NCBI RefSeq assembly: GCF_002288925.2 | Contig: NW_022098050.1 | Span: 918,977 to 982,976 of the forward strand | Source of the DNA: Delphinapterus leucas | Taxonomy: Eukaryota; Chordata; Mammalia; Artiodactyla; Monodontidae | Direction of reading: 5' to 3' | Length of the DNA stretch: 64,000 nucleotides | Shown here: positions 46,881 to 58,654 of the stretch, in pieces | Position numbering within the stretch: the stretch's first letter is position 1 | Layout of the letters: each line of letters begins with the position of its first letter | Translations under genes and position numbers: made by a program | The notes under the pieces: generated by a model | What the model was told of the DNA's origin: nothing | Seen by the model: the letters and a program-made list of their open reading frames with translations, nothing else | Database searches by the model: none

Positions 46881-47466
46881 GACTCCGCCCCCCCCCCCCC
46901 CCGGCCCCGACTACTCTTGTGAACCTCTCTGTGACCTAAAACTTCTTTTCTGGAAAATGGCAAAAAAGAAATAACCCTATATGCCTTGCTAAGCAGTAGA
47001 GATTTTAGGATCTGTTAGCTGACCAGGGAGGGGTCTGTGCCCTGGGCAATATGTCATGTTGCTTTTATTTCAATGCAACTGGCCTGACTGAAGAAAGTGC
47101 AGACAGGCTACTGGAAACATCAACTTGGCAGACAAAAGGCAGCCAGCCTCATCCGGCCGAACAAATATGAAGTGGGGTAAAACAAGCCCTTTCTACCTTT
47201 CCTGGGCCCCTTAATAACCATTGTTCTCTTGCTGATATTTGGACCGTGTATCTTAAATTGTCTGCTGTCCTTTGTCTCCAAAACTTCAGACAAATGGTGG
47301 TCGCAAAGGGATAGGAACAGATAGGGGCAAGGCCTGGGACCAAGCTAACAGAACTAAGAGCAGCTGGGAGAAGTTCTGCTGCTCCACCCGCGGTTGGGAT
47401 GATGCCCACACTCAGCAGTAAGGTTACACAAGATGGACCAGGCCAGCGCCCCTCGAGAATGAGGAC
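46881..47466 (+). pseudogene. ERV1 env remnant (TM part only), inactivated
   Basis: The surface subunit is missing. A 15-base C run at 46888-46902 lies at the pol/env junction. The transmembrane subunit remnant is visible. A C-x6-C-C motif at 47036-47062, the disulphide-exchange motif of class I and deltaretrovirus-like envelopes, is still readable. A hydrophobic segment at about 47196-47280 sits in a different frame and looks like the membrane anchor. No start, no open frame and no fusion-competent protein. Confidence 0.8.
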
Positions 47467-47483
47467 AAAAGGCAGAGGAGGGG
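47467..47483 (+). other. Polypurine tract of the provirus
   Basis: aaaaggcagaggagggg lies just before the 3' LTR, where plus-strand priming takes place. Confidence 0.8.
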
Positions 47484-47485
47484 TG

Positions 47486-47982
47486 TGTCACCCTCATAGT
47501 CCACTGGGGTCTCTGGGAAAAATAAGATGGAATCTAGGTGATAAGGTGTAACTTTAGTCTAGTTTTACTTGCCTGTAGGGGGCTGTGTACAGAGGCCTTG
47601 CATCTAACACGTCGGGTTAGAGTTCCCAGGGCGGAACCAATGCCTGGACATCTCAGCTCAGCACACCAGACACTGCGATTCAAGATGGCGGCGGCGGTGT
47701 CGGGCCAGGTTCAGAGACGCTTGCCATCTGCAGCCTGAGCAGCACACCTGCGGCTTCGCCTGCCCAGCAAGAGCTCCGCCGCCTCCCCGCTGATGAGATC
47801 CCTATAAAGCAGCCCCGCCCACCGCCTGTCAAGGAGAACATGTAGCTCGCAGGTCTCTTTTCTTTGATCAAAGAATAAAATTTTCCTTTGCTTCTGAACT
47901 GAACTCGGTCTCTGTCTATTGGTGAGACCAACACCGGGCAGGGGTACCCTTGTTGGGACCTGACTCTAAAGGGTTAGTAATA
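47486..47982 (+). mobile_element. 3' LTR of ERV1 provirus
   Basis: 497-bp LTR starting TGTCACCC and ending agtaata (terminal CA decayed to TA). Host CTTC follows at 47983-47986, identical to the 4 bp before the 5' LTR. Motifs are a YY1-type site AAGATGGCGGC (47682-47692), TATAAA at 47803-47808 and AATAAA at 47874-47879. A GC-rich block around 47690-47830 gives a promoter-like profile absent from the 5' LTR. Confidence 0.92.
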
Positions 47983-48019
47983 CTTCCATATTTCCTGTGA
48001 TGATCCAAGGAGTCTAGTA

Positions 48020-48180
48020 TCCAATAACAATTAAATTTTTTCTTGTCCTTCATCTCCAATTACAGTATGAGTTGTTGTGGGTAGAGACTATGTCTTACTA
48101 TTGCAATCACAATATCAAATGTACATTCTCCATGTAAAAGGCATTCAAATATTTCAAATATTTGTTGAAGGAATATTAGC
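48020..48180 (+). mobile_element. L2 3'-end fragment
   Basis: agagactatgtcttactatt and, at the end, caaatatttgttgaagga suggest an L2 terminus. Confidence 0.45.
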
Positions 48181-49256
48181 AAATGGCAGATGAAAATAAT
48201 TCTGGTCACCTCAAGCTTCAGGACACAGAATAGGATAAATTACAGCAGATAATAGCAATCTACCAATAGATCACAGGGGTATACCATAGGGTGGAAGTAG
48301 TGAAATGAAAGCAAATATAGCAACAACAAGAACAACAAAAACTCATTAAATGTAGGGATTCTCTGAAAATATGTACTATTAAGAAAAAAAACTCGTGCAT
48401 TGTGTGTTCAAACTAATTAAATAAATAGTAAAAATTAGTGATATTCACTTTCATTAATAATTTTATATTTTATTGTGATTTGATTCAATGTGTCCTTTCA
48501 AAACAAATATTAAAATTGTGAATGTTTACAAAACTATTCATTCAGTAAAAATAGGAACTAATTTTCTCTTAAGGTATATGCAACCTATGTAAAGCCGCTA
48601 ACATTTTAGACAATAAGAACAAATACAGTATTTAATAAGAAGCCTCAGAGAAAACTGGAAGTTATTTTACGACTCTTTCTTCTGGAAAGACCAGCATTGT
48701 ATTTGAATACATTTGGTTGCTTTAAGAGACAATGATTACTTTATAAAATAGTAAAAGAAGTAGCTACTTAACATTACAAGTAAACAGCTTACATGATTTT
48801 AGGTCATATCTATCCAGTTAACAGATATCACATTTCTGCTTGGATGGAAAATATTCTACAGTGTAAAAGTGTCAAGATAGTCTAAATAATTTAGATCTTT
48901 CTAACACAGACAAACCTTGCCTGTAACACAGCATAGTTGTTTTTCAGTACTATTTTGTGGAATATGCTATGTAGGCAATTGAAAGATTATAGTTTTTTTT
49001 TGAATTCTGGTTTAAAAGATAATTTTGTTTTCTATGCTTCTATGATGTAAGGCAAAAATCCTACACAATTTGTAGCAAAATGATTTTCAGCATGTACCAT
49101 CTTTTATCTCTATAGTATATTTATGCCTTAAACTAATGCCATTTTAAAAAGAATACAAGTCCAAGGCTATTTCTTTTAATTGTAACACAATACCCACACA
49201 GGAGATGAAAAGGGCTAATTGGTTTCAACGGTTAACACTATAGCTGGTCCTCTACA
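48181..49256. other. Gene-free AT-rich stretch
   Basis: Nothing recognised. Confidence 0.4.
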
Positions 49257-49430
49257 CGAATGCTTCTCAAACTTTAATGTACATATGAAGCTACTGAAGA
49301 AGACTGTTAAAATGCAGATCTTGATTCAGTAAGTCTGGGGAGGGCCAAACATTCTGAATTTCTAATCAGCTTCCTGATGATACTTTCAGGTACTGCTGAT
49401 CCAAGCACTACACGTTGAATAACCAGCATC
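49257..49430. mobile_element. MER5A-like hAT element
   Basis: tgcttctcaaactttaatgt, then cttgattcagtaagtctggg and caggtactgctgatccaag follow MER5A. Confidence 0.75.
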
Positions 49431-50448
49431 TATGGTGAAAAGGTCCATGATGAGGGGTGGTGGGAAGAGGAGGGGAGTTAAAGGAAAGATACAAGGCAAC
49501 TGATAAAAAATGTTAAAACTATCATTTGACAGGCACAGACATTGATCTAGTGATTTTTGTTCTGTGAGTAGTTGCTTGGTTATTTTTTTTTTTAATGATT
49601 TGATTATTAGGACTAAGTAAAATAATCCTTATCTGGTAAGCAACAACTAGGTTAAGATGTACATAAGTTTCAGTGAGTGAATGTGTAAACCATCTGTTTT
49701 TGTAACCTCAAAATAAATAAATAAACAAACAAATGTACTAAGCAAAAAGGAAGCAGAAACTAAGATTATTTCTAGGAAAAAAATAAGCCCAACAGTAGTT
49801 TCAAAGGTCTGTTTTATAATATAAAGGAGAGTCAGTCAGAGAAGGACACAGTACTAGATAGCGTATGTGCAGCACGAGAGCAAAGACAAAATGCAAGTCA
49901 CAAAGTCTAGTTCAGCTGGAACAAATCAAATTCTGACAGACTCAAATATTTTGCTAGTAAGTAGTTGTTTGGAGTTACGGTTTGATTTTAAAAATACTGA
50001 GTAACAATGGAGATTATAAAGGAGAATATTTGCTTGTCAAAATACTTAAAAAGTAATCATTTTTATTATTCTGTGAGCATTTTATGTTATGAAAGAGAAT
50101 TCCCAGGAATTCTTTTCTTAAATAATCATTTCCAAACCTATTAATTTATCATTTCAAATATTCCTGTTTGGTTATTTTACATATAAAAGATACAGGCTTC
50201 TATGGCATGAATCGGTGCTCAAATTTATTTATAAACTGAATTGATAGAAACCATGATGTTCTTTCACTAAAAATAATCGATTTGCAAGGCATATTTTATC
50301 AGCCTGGAGTGTTCCTTCTTAAGGTGACAGCTGTAGCTCTGAGAGCTTTCAAGATAAAGAAGTGGTTCCAGTCAGTAAGGCTCCTTCCCAAGCAGAGAAA
50401 AAGGTCCCCACCCATGTAATCAGTCATTGCATTTTTACCAATATAAAA
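49431..50448. other. Gene-free AT-rich stretch
   Basis: Nothing recognised. Confidence 0.4.
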
Positions 50449-50459
50449 AACACAGGATT

Positions 50460-50686
50460 GGGCTTCCCTGGTGGCGCAGCGGTGGAGAGTCCGCCTGCCG
50501 ATGCAGGGGACACAGGTTCGTGCCCCGGTCCGGGAGGATCCCACATGCCGCGGAGCGGCTGGGTCCGTGAGCCATGGCCGCTGAGCCTGCGCATCCGGAG
50601 CCTGTGCTCCGCAACGGGAGAGGCCACAACAGTGAGAGGCCCGAGTACCGCAAAAAAAAAAAAACAAAAAAAAACAAAAAAAAAAC
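50460..50686 (+). mobile_element. CHR SINE, short form, with 11-bp TSD
   Basis: Head gggcttccctggtggcgcag and a tail of A runs broken by single C. The direct repeat aacacaggatt lies at 50449-50459 and 50687-50697. The 135- and 137-codon frames on both strands here are SINE translations. Confidence 0.96.
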
Positions 50687-50697
50687 AACACAGGATT

Positions 50698-51912
50698 ACT
50701 GGACATGAGGAAAAAATATCCTTATTCGGAACAAATAACCTCCAAGAAATACTATCATATGTAACAAAATACTAGGACAATCCTGGATATGTCCTGCCAG
50801 CTAAAATATTGTCATCCAATAGGATACATCCTGTTCTCAGTTTGGTCTTCCAAAAGCAGGTTTTCCAAAAAGACGAGGATTTGCATGAAAGTGATTTATT
50901 AGGAAGTCTTTTGAGTTGAAAAACAAATAAATAATGAAAAAAGAAAAAGGTCGGTGAATATAAAGAAGTGGGATAGGGAAAAACAAAGGGCCGAAAAAAA
51001 ATAAAGTGAATATATCAAGTAAAGTCCCACAGAGGGTGACTTTGAATTAATGTCAAAGTTACTGTTCTCTGGACACAGCGTAGATCACACCTAGAGTTGT
51101 CTCAACCAGAGGGCAAAGAAGCTGGAGTATTTATGCCCCTGCAACCAGCTGGCCAGCCTTCAGTACTTAAGCACTGCACCTTGGGGATTATAAATTACCA
51201 GGAACTTCTGGCTCTCTCTGTTCAGGTAAATCAGTTCTGCAGCCTGAGGGGAGTTTTCAGACAACCCAAGTGCTGGTAGATAGGAATGAAAGCTTACTGG
51301 GAAGCCAAGGGCACACAAATAGTAAAGGGGGCTCCATAGGATATGACCAGAAAACAGAATAGGCTTCCCTTCCCAGTTATACACAACAAGATCATCAAAG
51401 AAATGATTTTTTAAAATAATATTTTTTAAATATTTTAAAATAATTATTTTTTAAAATAATATTTGTGTTGCCTCACTCGATCAGAAAAAGGTGACACTGT
51501 CAAACAATAATGGAAAAATATTCATGTGTTTGCCAAATTAATGACAGGAAACATCTACAGTTACTCTTTAATGTAATTTTGCTTATCTACAGATGTTTTC
51601 TGTTAACAAGTTATCCCTGGTCTTGGCCCTTCCCATCCCCAAAGTTATCAGTGCCTCTGTGTTGAACTCTCTTTCAAAGAAGAGCTTCATTCACTTTACT
51701 GTTTATTTTTTCTTGGAGAATGATTATTTAATTACCCAGAGTTGCTTCCAATATTTCTAAAAAGAAACCCAGAAGCAAGTTTCTGTAGTCTCAGTTCCAT
51801 AACTCTTCCATCTTTGTTTCATAGTGGTTTTTAAATTTTTGTTGCTACCATACTTTCTGAGTTTTATTTTGTTTTTTGTTTGTCTAATGCTTCTTAAAAT
51901 CTTCCCTAATAT
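50698..51912. other. Gene-free stretch with an AT-rich repeated motif
   Basis: At 51405-51463 the unit attttttaaaataat recurs three to four times with palindromic character. The part at 50850-51390 (gtgatttattaggaagtctt) resembles the unclassified block at 19.87-20.23 kb in style, but I cannot show they are one family. Confidence 0.4.
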
Positions 51913-51927
51913 TTTAGATTGTTTCTA

Positions 51928-52046
51928 TTTAAAAAAATTTTTTATTGGCGTATAGTTGCTTTACAATGTTGTTAGTTTCTACTATACAGCAAAGTGATTC
52001 AGCTATACATATACATATATCCCCTCTTTTCTAGATTTCCTTCCCA
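51928..52046 (-). mobile_element. Very short L1 3'-end insertion, antisense, with 15-bp TSD
   Basis: 119 bp of L1 3' UTR read backwards (ttttttattggcgtatagtt, then cagcaaagtgattcagctat). The direct repeat tttagattgtttcta is identical at 51913-51927 and 52047-52061. An extreme 5' truncation with clean ends. Confidence 0.93.
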
Positions 52047-52061
52047 TTTAGATTGTTTCTA

Positions 52062-54593
52062 AATTGCTTGGTTTAGTCAGGACTTTGATTTCGAGTAAGT
52101 AGCATACAACTGAAACTCTTAAGTGGTCTTTGTTGGCTGCAATATCTGGGGAGGGTAGAGTTGGAAGCTGGCCTGAGAGCACTGGAATAAGTAAATGAAA
52201 TGCCACTGGGCTTTCCCTTTCATCTCTCATCTCTGCTTGTCTCCATGTGGCAAATTATTCTCTCAAAACAATATCTGCACATGAAGTAGTATGTTGCTGC
52301 AGGCTCTTCTGCGCTTACAGTATTTTAGTGCTGTGATTGGTACTGAAAGGATTGGTTTATCTTTTGCAGCACCAGTTTGAAGAGTATCAAGGGAAGGAAT
52401 CCACATGGCCCAGCCTGGATCATGTGCCCATCCTTTAGGTCAAATACACTGGGGAGAGGGTGGATGAGGTTCTGAGATTGGCTCAATGAGGGTCATGTTC
52501 TTAGTCACAAATCCAGATGATTCTGCTATGTTGTCATAATCTCAGACATGGCCACCAGACAAACTAACACAAGTGGTATACTAATTTGTGTCTACCACAA
52601 TAACAGGGCAAACTCTATTATTTGGTTACTTCTGAGTACCTCACTATAATCTTGTAACTGTTAAAAAATAAAAACCTTCTATTTTTACTGACAACTCTTA
52701 TTTTTTCACCTAAGTCATCCTCATCCTGCCTCAAACACTGCTATGAGTTTTCCATTTACTTACTAAATCTTAAGTAACATTAAGTAACACTGCATGAGTC
52801 TTTAGTAAGAATAGTCTATGAGGAATTTCTAGGATGCTTCAGAGTTTAGGCCTCTCATCTCTCCCATATTCCAAATTTGCAGCCTTAAAAGGGTAACACT
52901 TCTGAATACACAAAAAAGAATCCGTTTCTAAACACAGTGAACACTTTTTATCTACCCAGCATCTATTCCCTCTTCCCTTGATAATAGTTTCAGTTGGGTG
53001 ACAACCTGCTTTCAATAATATCCACACAGAAGAACTCCAAGGCCCAGAAATATTCCTGAGTTCTTGAAAAGCCATACCTGGTCTTTGCATTTTCTTGAGA
53101 CTGCAGCACGTTCCTATTTGCTAAGGCTAATTTTGGCTGTTTTCTGTCACTTTCAACTGAAATAATTCTAACTGAAATATACAATCACTCAGTAGTATTA
53201 ATAAATTTAGGGAGCATCATTTTCAAAATAAGTCATGAATTGAGTTCACCGAAATCTCACAGCATGTCAATTTTTAGAACAATGAACCCAGAATGAAGTA
53301 TGTGAAGTACTGAAATTTACATACTATACTAAAGGAAGTTTAAATTAAGTTCATAAACAGTCTATCTTAATATAGGACTAAAATCTTCAGAATGAAAGTA
53401 ACTCCCTAAAGGAAAACGAAATTATGTATGCAATGTTAGGATGACATGACCTAGACAATAGCAGGCTGAAGCATTATATCAAAATAAGTTCAACATGTAT
53501 AAAGATTCCATGTCAAATAGAGTATTTGCTTTTCGTTGAATTGCTATGAAATAATCTGTTAATATTATTAGGTGTGAAATATTCTTTGAGAGCTCTAATT
53601 TGTGCAGTTCAGCAGGTAGTCATGGAACTGAGGTATTGCAAGCATAGGTCCTGGGTTATTTGGGTAATCATTTTTGAACACTGCATTGGCTAGGGTTTCT
53701 AGCCTATCCTAATTAATTATTCAGTGACATTCACATCATTTTCCCTGGCTTGTGATCAGTTTAAATAGAACATCTGCCAAGCAAACCACTCAAGAAGATG
53801 AAGAACACTACATTTTCTCAAACATTCCCAACATTATATTGGAGCAGTTTCATTAGGTCTAAGACTTTCATTTTTAAGAAACTTCAAATTCAAGTTTTCA
53901 CAGCTACTGCCTATTTGTAGCTTCCCAGAGAAGGGAGACTATTGCAATGCATTACAATAGAGGAGCCTAGGAAGGATAAATGGATTGAGTACTACTGCCA
54001 GTTAATCACCTTGAGAAAATGGCCTTCACCTATAGCAGGAATAAACGTGGTTAGCAAAAAGTTATTTCTGACTAATGCAGTCTGAAGTCTTGAGGCCAAG
54101 AAAACTACAGGGTAAACCTTTATACTTGATAAATAAAATCCCTCAATTTCAGATAAAGTGTAATTCATGGTTATTTCCTCAAAATCTCTCACGTTGCCTT
54201 TTCATGTGTCAAATTTGGATTTCCAGTTGGAGCGATAAGAAAAAAAGTCTCTGCATATTATATGAATTAGTTACGAAGCTAGCAACTGCTTCTATACTAT
54301 TTTAGATTGAAGAGAGATGAAATTTCTCCGCAGGACATCTTGACTTAAATATATAATTGAGGACTATCAGAGTCCCCACAAGCTCCTGAGAAGTTTTGGG
54401 TAACTACATCTTCTCTGCCACAGGCACACAGTCACATACGTACACATGCTACTCCTAAAGCAAGCAGCTAGGAATTATTCTCATATATATTAGTTATATT
54501 TATATGACTATAATTTATTTTCTTGAAAGTTCTAAAGAATCCAAAGATCACCCTGAACTTTAGATAAGACTTGAGAGTAGGAGTAATATTAGC
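52062..54593. other. Long gene-free stretch
   Basis: Nothing named over 2.5 kb. 52050-52500 may hold a diverged repeat (agtcaggactttgatttcga) but no family is supported. Small frames at 52839-53184 and 53992-54305 have no motif. Confidence 0.4.
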
Positions 54594-54628
54594 AATCATA
54601 ATAATGATAATAATAACAATAATAATTA
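54594..54628. repeat. (ATA)n-like tandem repeat
   Basis: Imperfect aataat units. Confidence 0.9.
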
Positions 54629-54635
54629 ATTTTAA

Positions 54636-55140
54636 TGAGTCCTTTCTATATGCCAACTATTTTTGAGCCACTTTATGTGTTACATCATTACTATATGCCA
54701 AGCATTTTTCTAAATGCTTCACATGTAATTAACTCATTTATTTTTCATAACAACCCTTCAAGAGGTATAATACTCCTCTTTGTGTATTCCTATTTCTTAG
54801 ATAAGGTAGCTCAGGCACAGTGTTTAAATTTCTTGTCCAAGATTGTAAAACTAAAAGGTAGAAGACTTTAAATATCAAACCAGGCAGCCTACACCTGGAA
54901 ACCACATGCTGAATCACCCATCCTAACTCACAGATTTCCATACTTTTCCAAACATGGATGATTGCTAGAATCAACTCACTTATTCTTTTAGTGAATTAGG
55001 ATAACATAACAGTTAAAAGCATGGACATTCAGTCAGACATACTTTCCCACTTAATATGCTGTATGACATTTGGCAAGTTAACTTCTTTGTGCCTTAGTTT
55101 AACAATTTAATTTTCTGTAAAATTCTAATGCAAATGTATC
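54636..55140 (+). repeat. Two MIR SINEs in tandem
   Basis: 54636-54895 is a MIR core and 3' part (ccaagcatttttctaaatgc, then aacccttcaagaggtata). 54995-55140 is a MIR 5' part (ttaaaagcatggacattcag, then ctgtatgacatttggcaagt). Confidence 0.7.
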
Positions 55141-55912
55141 ATTATGTAAGAGATTAATGAAAGAAAACAATATATGTACTTGGGTGTATATGTTTGTGTG
55201 TTTAGATAACATCACATTCCCAAGCACTTATTATTTTCAATAGATGGTATTTATTTTATTCATTTTGCCCTCTCTATTTCCAGGAAGAATGTAAGTCATG
55301 TTAGTCAAAAATATTAATTATATGGGCTTTCTCTCCTTAGACAAAATTAGAAAGAGTGGAATACTAGAAAAGGAGGGCCTAAGGTAGGGAATAGAAGCTG
55401 GAGAAATAGAATGTATTACCTCTGCCAAAGGAAAGATAGAGAACCCAGCAGTAGCTCCTCTGAAGAACTGATAAAAGTACACACAGTGACTTCCTCACGT
55501 TCAGGCTCAGAGAGTCTGTAGCCATCATGCAATAATGCCAGTCAGGAAAGAACTTCCCTATTTGCCTGCTGTTCATCTCTCCCAATGCTTTGACATGGGC
55601 AGAGTTTATGGAGGCTGAGGGAGGAGTTGAGACCCTAGGCTGTAGAAAGGTGAAAGATTTGTCTACAAACTGACATGGAAAGACTGAACAGTATTCTGGA
55701 CTGTCTGCTTTCAATTACAGAATTGAAGGTTTGTTTTTGACTTGGAGTAACCATAGGGCTTTATGCTTCTTAAGAGCTGAGAAATCAAGGGGCCTGCCCT
55801 TTTAAACAAACAGTGGTAAAAGGATCACCTGCAACAAGCAGGTTTATAGGTACTGAAGAAGACAAATATGGAATTGCCTTTGTGAATATTCCATGTGATT
55901 CTTTCTTGTTCC

Positions 55913-55918
<6 letters not shown>
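55141..55918. other. Gene-free stretch
   Basis: The 111-codon minus frame at 55379-55714 has no recognisable motif. No repeat family named. Confidence 0.4.

Positions 55919-55955
<37 letters not shown>
55919..55955. repeat. (TA)n microsatellite
   Basis: Pure TA run, about 18 units. Confidence 0.95.
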
Positions 55956-55960
<5 letters not shown>

Positions 55961-56752
55961 CATTTAAAGTCAAAGTTTCAAAGTGTAAAATCTAAGACCT
56001 TGATCTGAAAAACAGTAATATTTTAGTAAATGTAATGGTAAGATTTAGAAGACAGAGAAGATCTTGAAATATCCAAAACACTCTCCAAAATCCCACTATG
56101 TAACTTTTGCCGTGGGAAGTAGTTCCCTGTCTCTTGGTGGAGGACACTAACAAATTCCTTTCACCCCCTACTGTTGCTGCCTGGGTACCAACATTCAAAT
56201 TCAACATGGTCTGGTAAGGGGATGCAGTGAGGTATAAAGTAAAAATAGTGAAAAGAAGCATTCAAGCAAAAATATTTTAGGGTGTTTATTAAAAACATCA
56301 ACAAATCTGGTAAATAATCATGCAAATAAATTGTGAAAAGACTAAACCAAGGAAGGTGTAATACATCTTTAGATCAGACTGATTATTTTACATGTATTAA
56401 TTCATAGAGGTTATGCATCCAATGTGCTAGCCGGGCAAATGGCTGAAGCGTTAATAGTTTTCTGGTTGGCTAATGCAAACTTCGGTGTTATTATGTTAAA
56501 CACTTTAAATGACAATGATATAGTGTAGAAGGTAGTCAAATCCTTTGAGGAATAGGAGTGATGTGTGGTACTCACACCATGTGCCCCACAAATTCACTCT
56601 CAAACCCAGAGTCTTGCTTCACCAAGGTCCTGAGGAAGACATAGGTGATGACAACACACAAATATTTAGAGTGCTTTATTGGCTTTAGGCCAGGAACGCT
56701 GGTACAATGAAATGCAATTTAATTGGCTTCCCAATCTCAATGAGATCAAAAG
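55956..56752. other. Gene-free stretch
   Basis: Nothing recognised. Confidence 0.4.
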
Positions 56753-56760
56753 GTTGCAGA

Positions 56761-57069
56761 GGGACTTCCCTGGTGGCACAGTGGTTAAGAATCTGCCTGC
56801 CAATGCAGAGGACATGGGTTCGAGCCCTGGTCTGGGAAGATCCCACATGCCATGGAGCAACTAAGCCCGTGCGCCACAACTACTGAGCCTGCATGCCACA
56901 ACTACTGAAGTCCGTGTGCCTAGAGCCCATGCTCTGCAACAAGAGAAGCCACTGCAATGAGAAGCCTGCACACCTCAATGAAGAGTAGCCGCGACTAGAG
57001 AAAGCCCGTGCAGCAACAAAGACCCAATGCGGCCATAAATAAATAAATAAATTTATTTTTTAAAAAAAC
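56761..57069 (+). mobile_element. CHR SINE, long form
   Basis: Head ggacttccctggtggcacag, long body with repeated ccacaactactgagcctgca-type units, and a tail ataaataaataaataaattt. gttgcaga occurs at 56753-56760 and 57070-57077 as the probable TSD. Confidence 0.93.
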
Positions 57070-57077
57070 GTTGCAGA

Positions 57078-57789
57078 ATGGAGTTAACCTCCAAAAACAA
57101 AGTGGACATACTTAACACAACGGGCAACAGAGGAAGAATGGTCATTAGCTGTCAAAGGATGCCCTGACTTGCAAAGATCTCTGGCTATGCCTAATTAATC
57201 ATAAGATACCTTAAGTCTGACTTAATTTGCATAATAAAATGCAGCACAAAATGAAACAAAACTTTAGCCCTGCCTAAGGCAACATGAAAGAGAGTCACAG
57301 TTTATCACTCCATTTCCATTCTTGAGTCAGTTCCCAAGCACAGAGGAGTCTGCGATACCACTGAGGTCACTCTTGTAACACCAAAAGTGAGTAATTACTC
57401 TGTATCTCTTTTTAGGCTTCCCGAAGTGACTTATACTGATTATCCCGAGTCACTAAGTGCTGAGAAAGTGAAATCTAAATATTGCAGGTACAACTGTGAA
57501 AGGTATTGATTAACACTAAATTTTGAAGACACAAATGTCACTGTAGTCTGAAGTAGGAATTTTTGTGCTCAGATTTCAAAGGAAGTTTCAATTTAAGTAA
57601 GTCTGTATGGTCTGATATATAAATATTTGTGTATGTGTGTGTGTATGCATAAATGCACACCTACTTATAAAATAACAGGATATTAACGTGGGGTGCTTTG
57701 TTACCTTAGGAAGTTTCAAGGAGAATTCTTTGAATCTTCTATTCCTAGCCAAAGTAGTGAATAAAACATCCCTGGGGGAATGGCAAAGA
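57078..57789. other. Gene-free stretch
   Basis: Nothing recognised apart from a short GT tract near 57632-57645. Confidence 0.4.
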
Positions 57790-58460
57790 CTGGAACCACC
57801 ATGAATGAATCAAAAGAAGCAGGAGTGGTAATTGTCAACACTTCATTTTGGTCAGCACATAATGTTTATGGGACTTGGAGAAGGACAATAGATTACCATA
57901 ACCTTAATGAGGAAATGACTCCAACTGTAGCTGCTGTTGCAGATGTGTTTTCTTAACTAGAGGACATCAGTGTAGTTCTTGGCATTCAGCATTCATCTAT
58001 TAATTTTGTTAATGCATTTTTCTCCATTTCAACAAATTGAGACAATTAGAAAGAGTTTGGGGCTTCCCTCGTGGTGCAGTGGTTGAGAATCTGCCTGCTA
58101 ATGCAGGGGACACGGGTTCGAGCCCTGGTCTGGGAGGATCCCACATGCCACGGAGCAACTAGGCCCGTGAGCCACAACTACTGAGCCTGCGCATCTGGAG
58201 CCTGTGCTCCGCAACAAGAGAGGCCGCCATAGTGAGAGGCCCGCACACCGCGATGAAGAGTGGCCCCCGCTTGCCACAACTAGAGAAAGCCCTCGCACAG
58301 AAACAAAGACGCAACACAGCAAAAATAAATAAATTAATTAATAAACTCCTACCTGCAACATCTTCTTTAAAAAAAGAAAAAAAAAGAAATAGTTTGCATT
58401 CACCTTGGGGCAAGTTTGCCTAGACTCCCTATCTTTCGCAACTCTCCCCAGACTTTTTTT
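57790..58460 (+). mobile_element. Second ERVL-type pol remnant (RT region), split by a SINE
   Basis: 57800-58059 (gcaggagtggtaattgtcaa, then gactccaactgtagctgctg and ttcagcattcatctatta) follows ERVL reverse transcriptase in order. 58397-58440 continues it after the SINE. Frames are destroyed. It covers a different pol segment from most of the copy at 4.1-6.4 kb, so it is probably an independent copy. Confidence 0.7.
58060..58384 (+). mobile_element. CHR SINE, long form
   Basis: Head ggggcttccctcgtggtgca and long body. The tail continues aaataaataaattaattaat, then aaactcctacctgcaacatc and an A run. Flanks agaaagagtttg (58048-58059) and agaaatagtttg (58385-58396) are a TSD with one mismatch. 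Confidence 0.93.
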
Positions 58461-58654
58461 TTTCCTGCTTGTCTTAATTTCCTGGCCTAAACAAAATGTC
58501 CCTTTCCTTTGGGAAAACAAAAGAGTGAACCAATCACCCTGCAAAGGAAAGGGGACATAGTTTGTAAGATTTTCTTAAAGAGAGGGGTAGAAACATAACT
58601 GTGGACAAGGGTATGGTTATGGCTAATTTTTAAAGCTCTGTTGAACTTGCAATC

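Noticed and set aside
50299..50775. Overlapping 135- and 137-codon frames on opposite strands
   Set aside because: Both run through the CHR SINE and repeat the same translations seen at 24.7, 30.7 and 59.2 kb. They are openings in a GC-rich SINE body, not genes.
55379..55714. 111-codon minus frame
   Set aside because: No motif or coding context; the length is compatible with chance in 64 kb.
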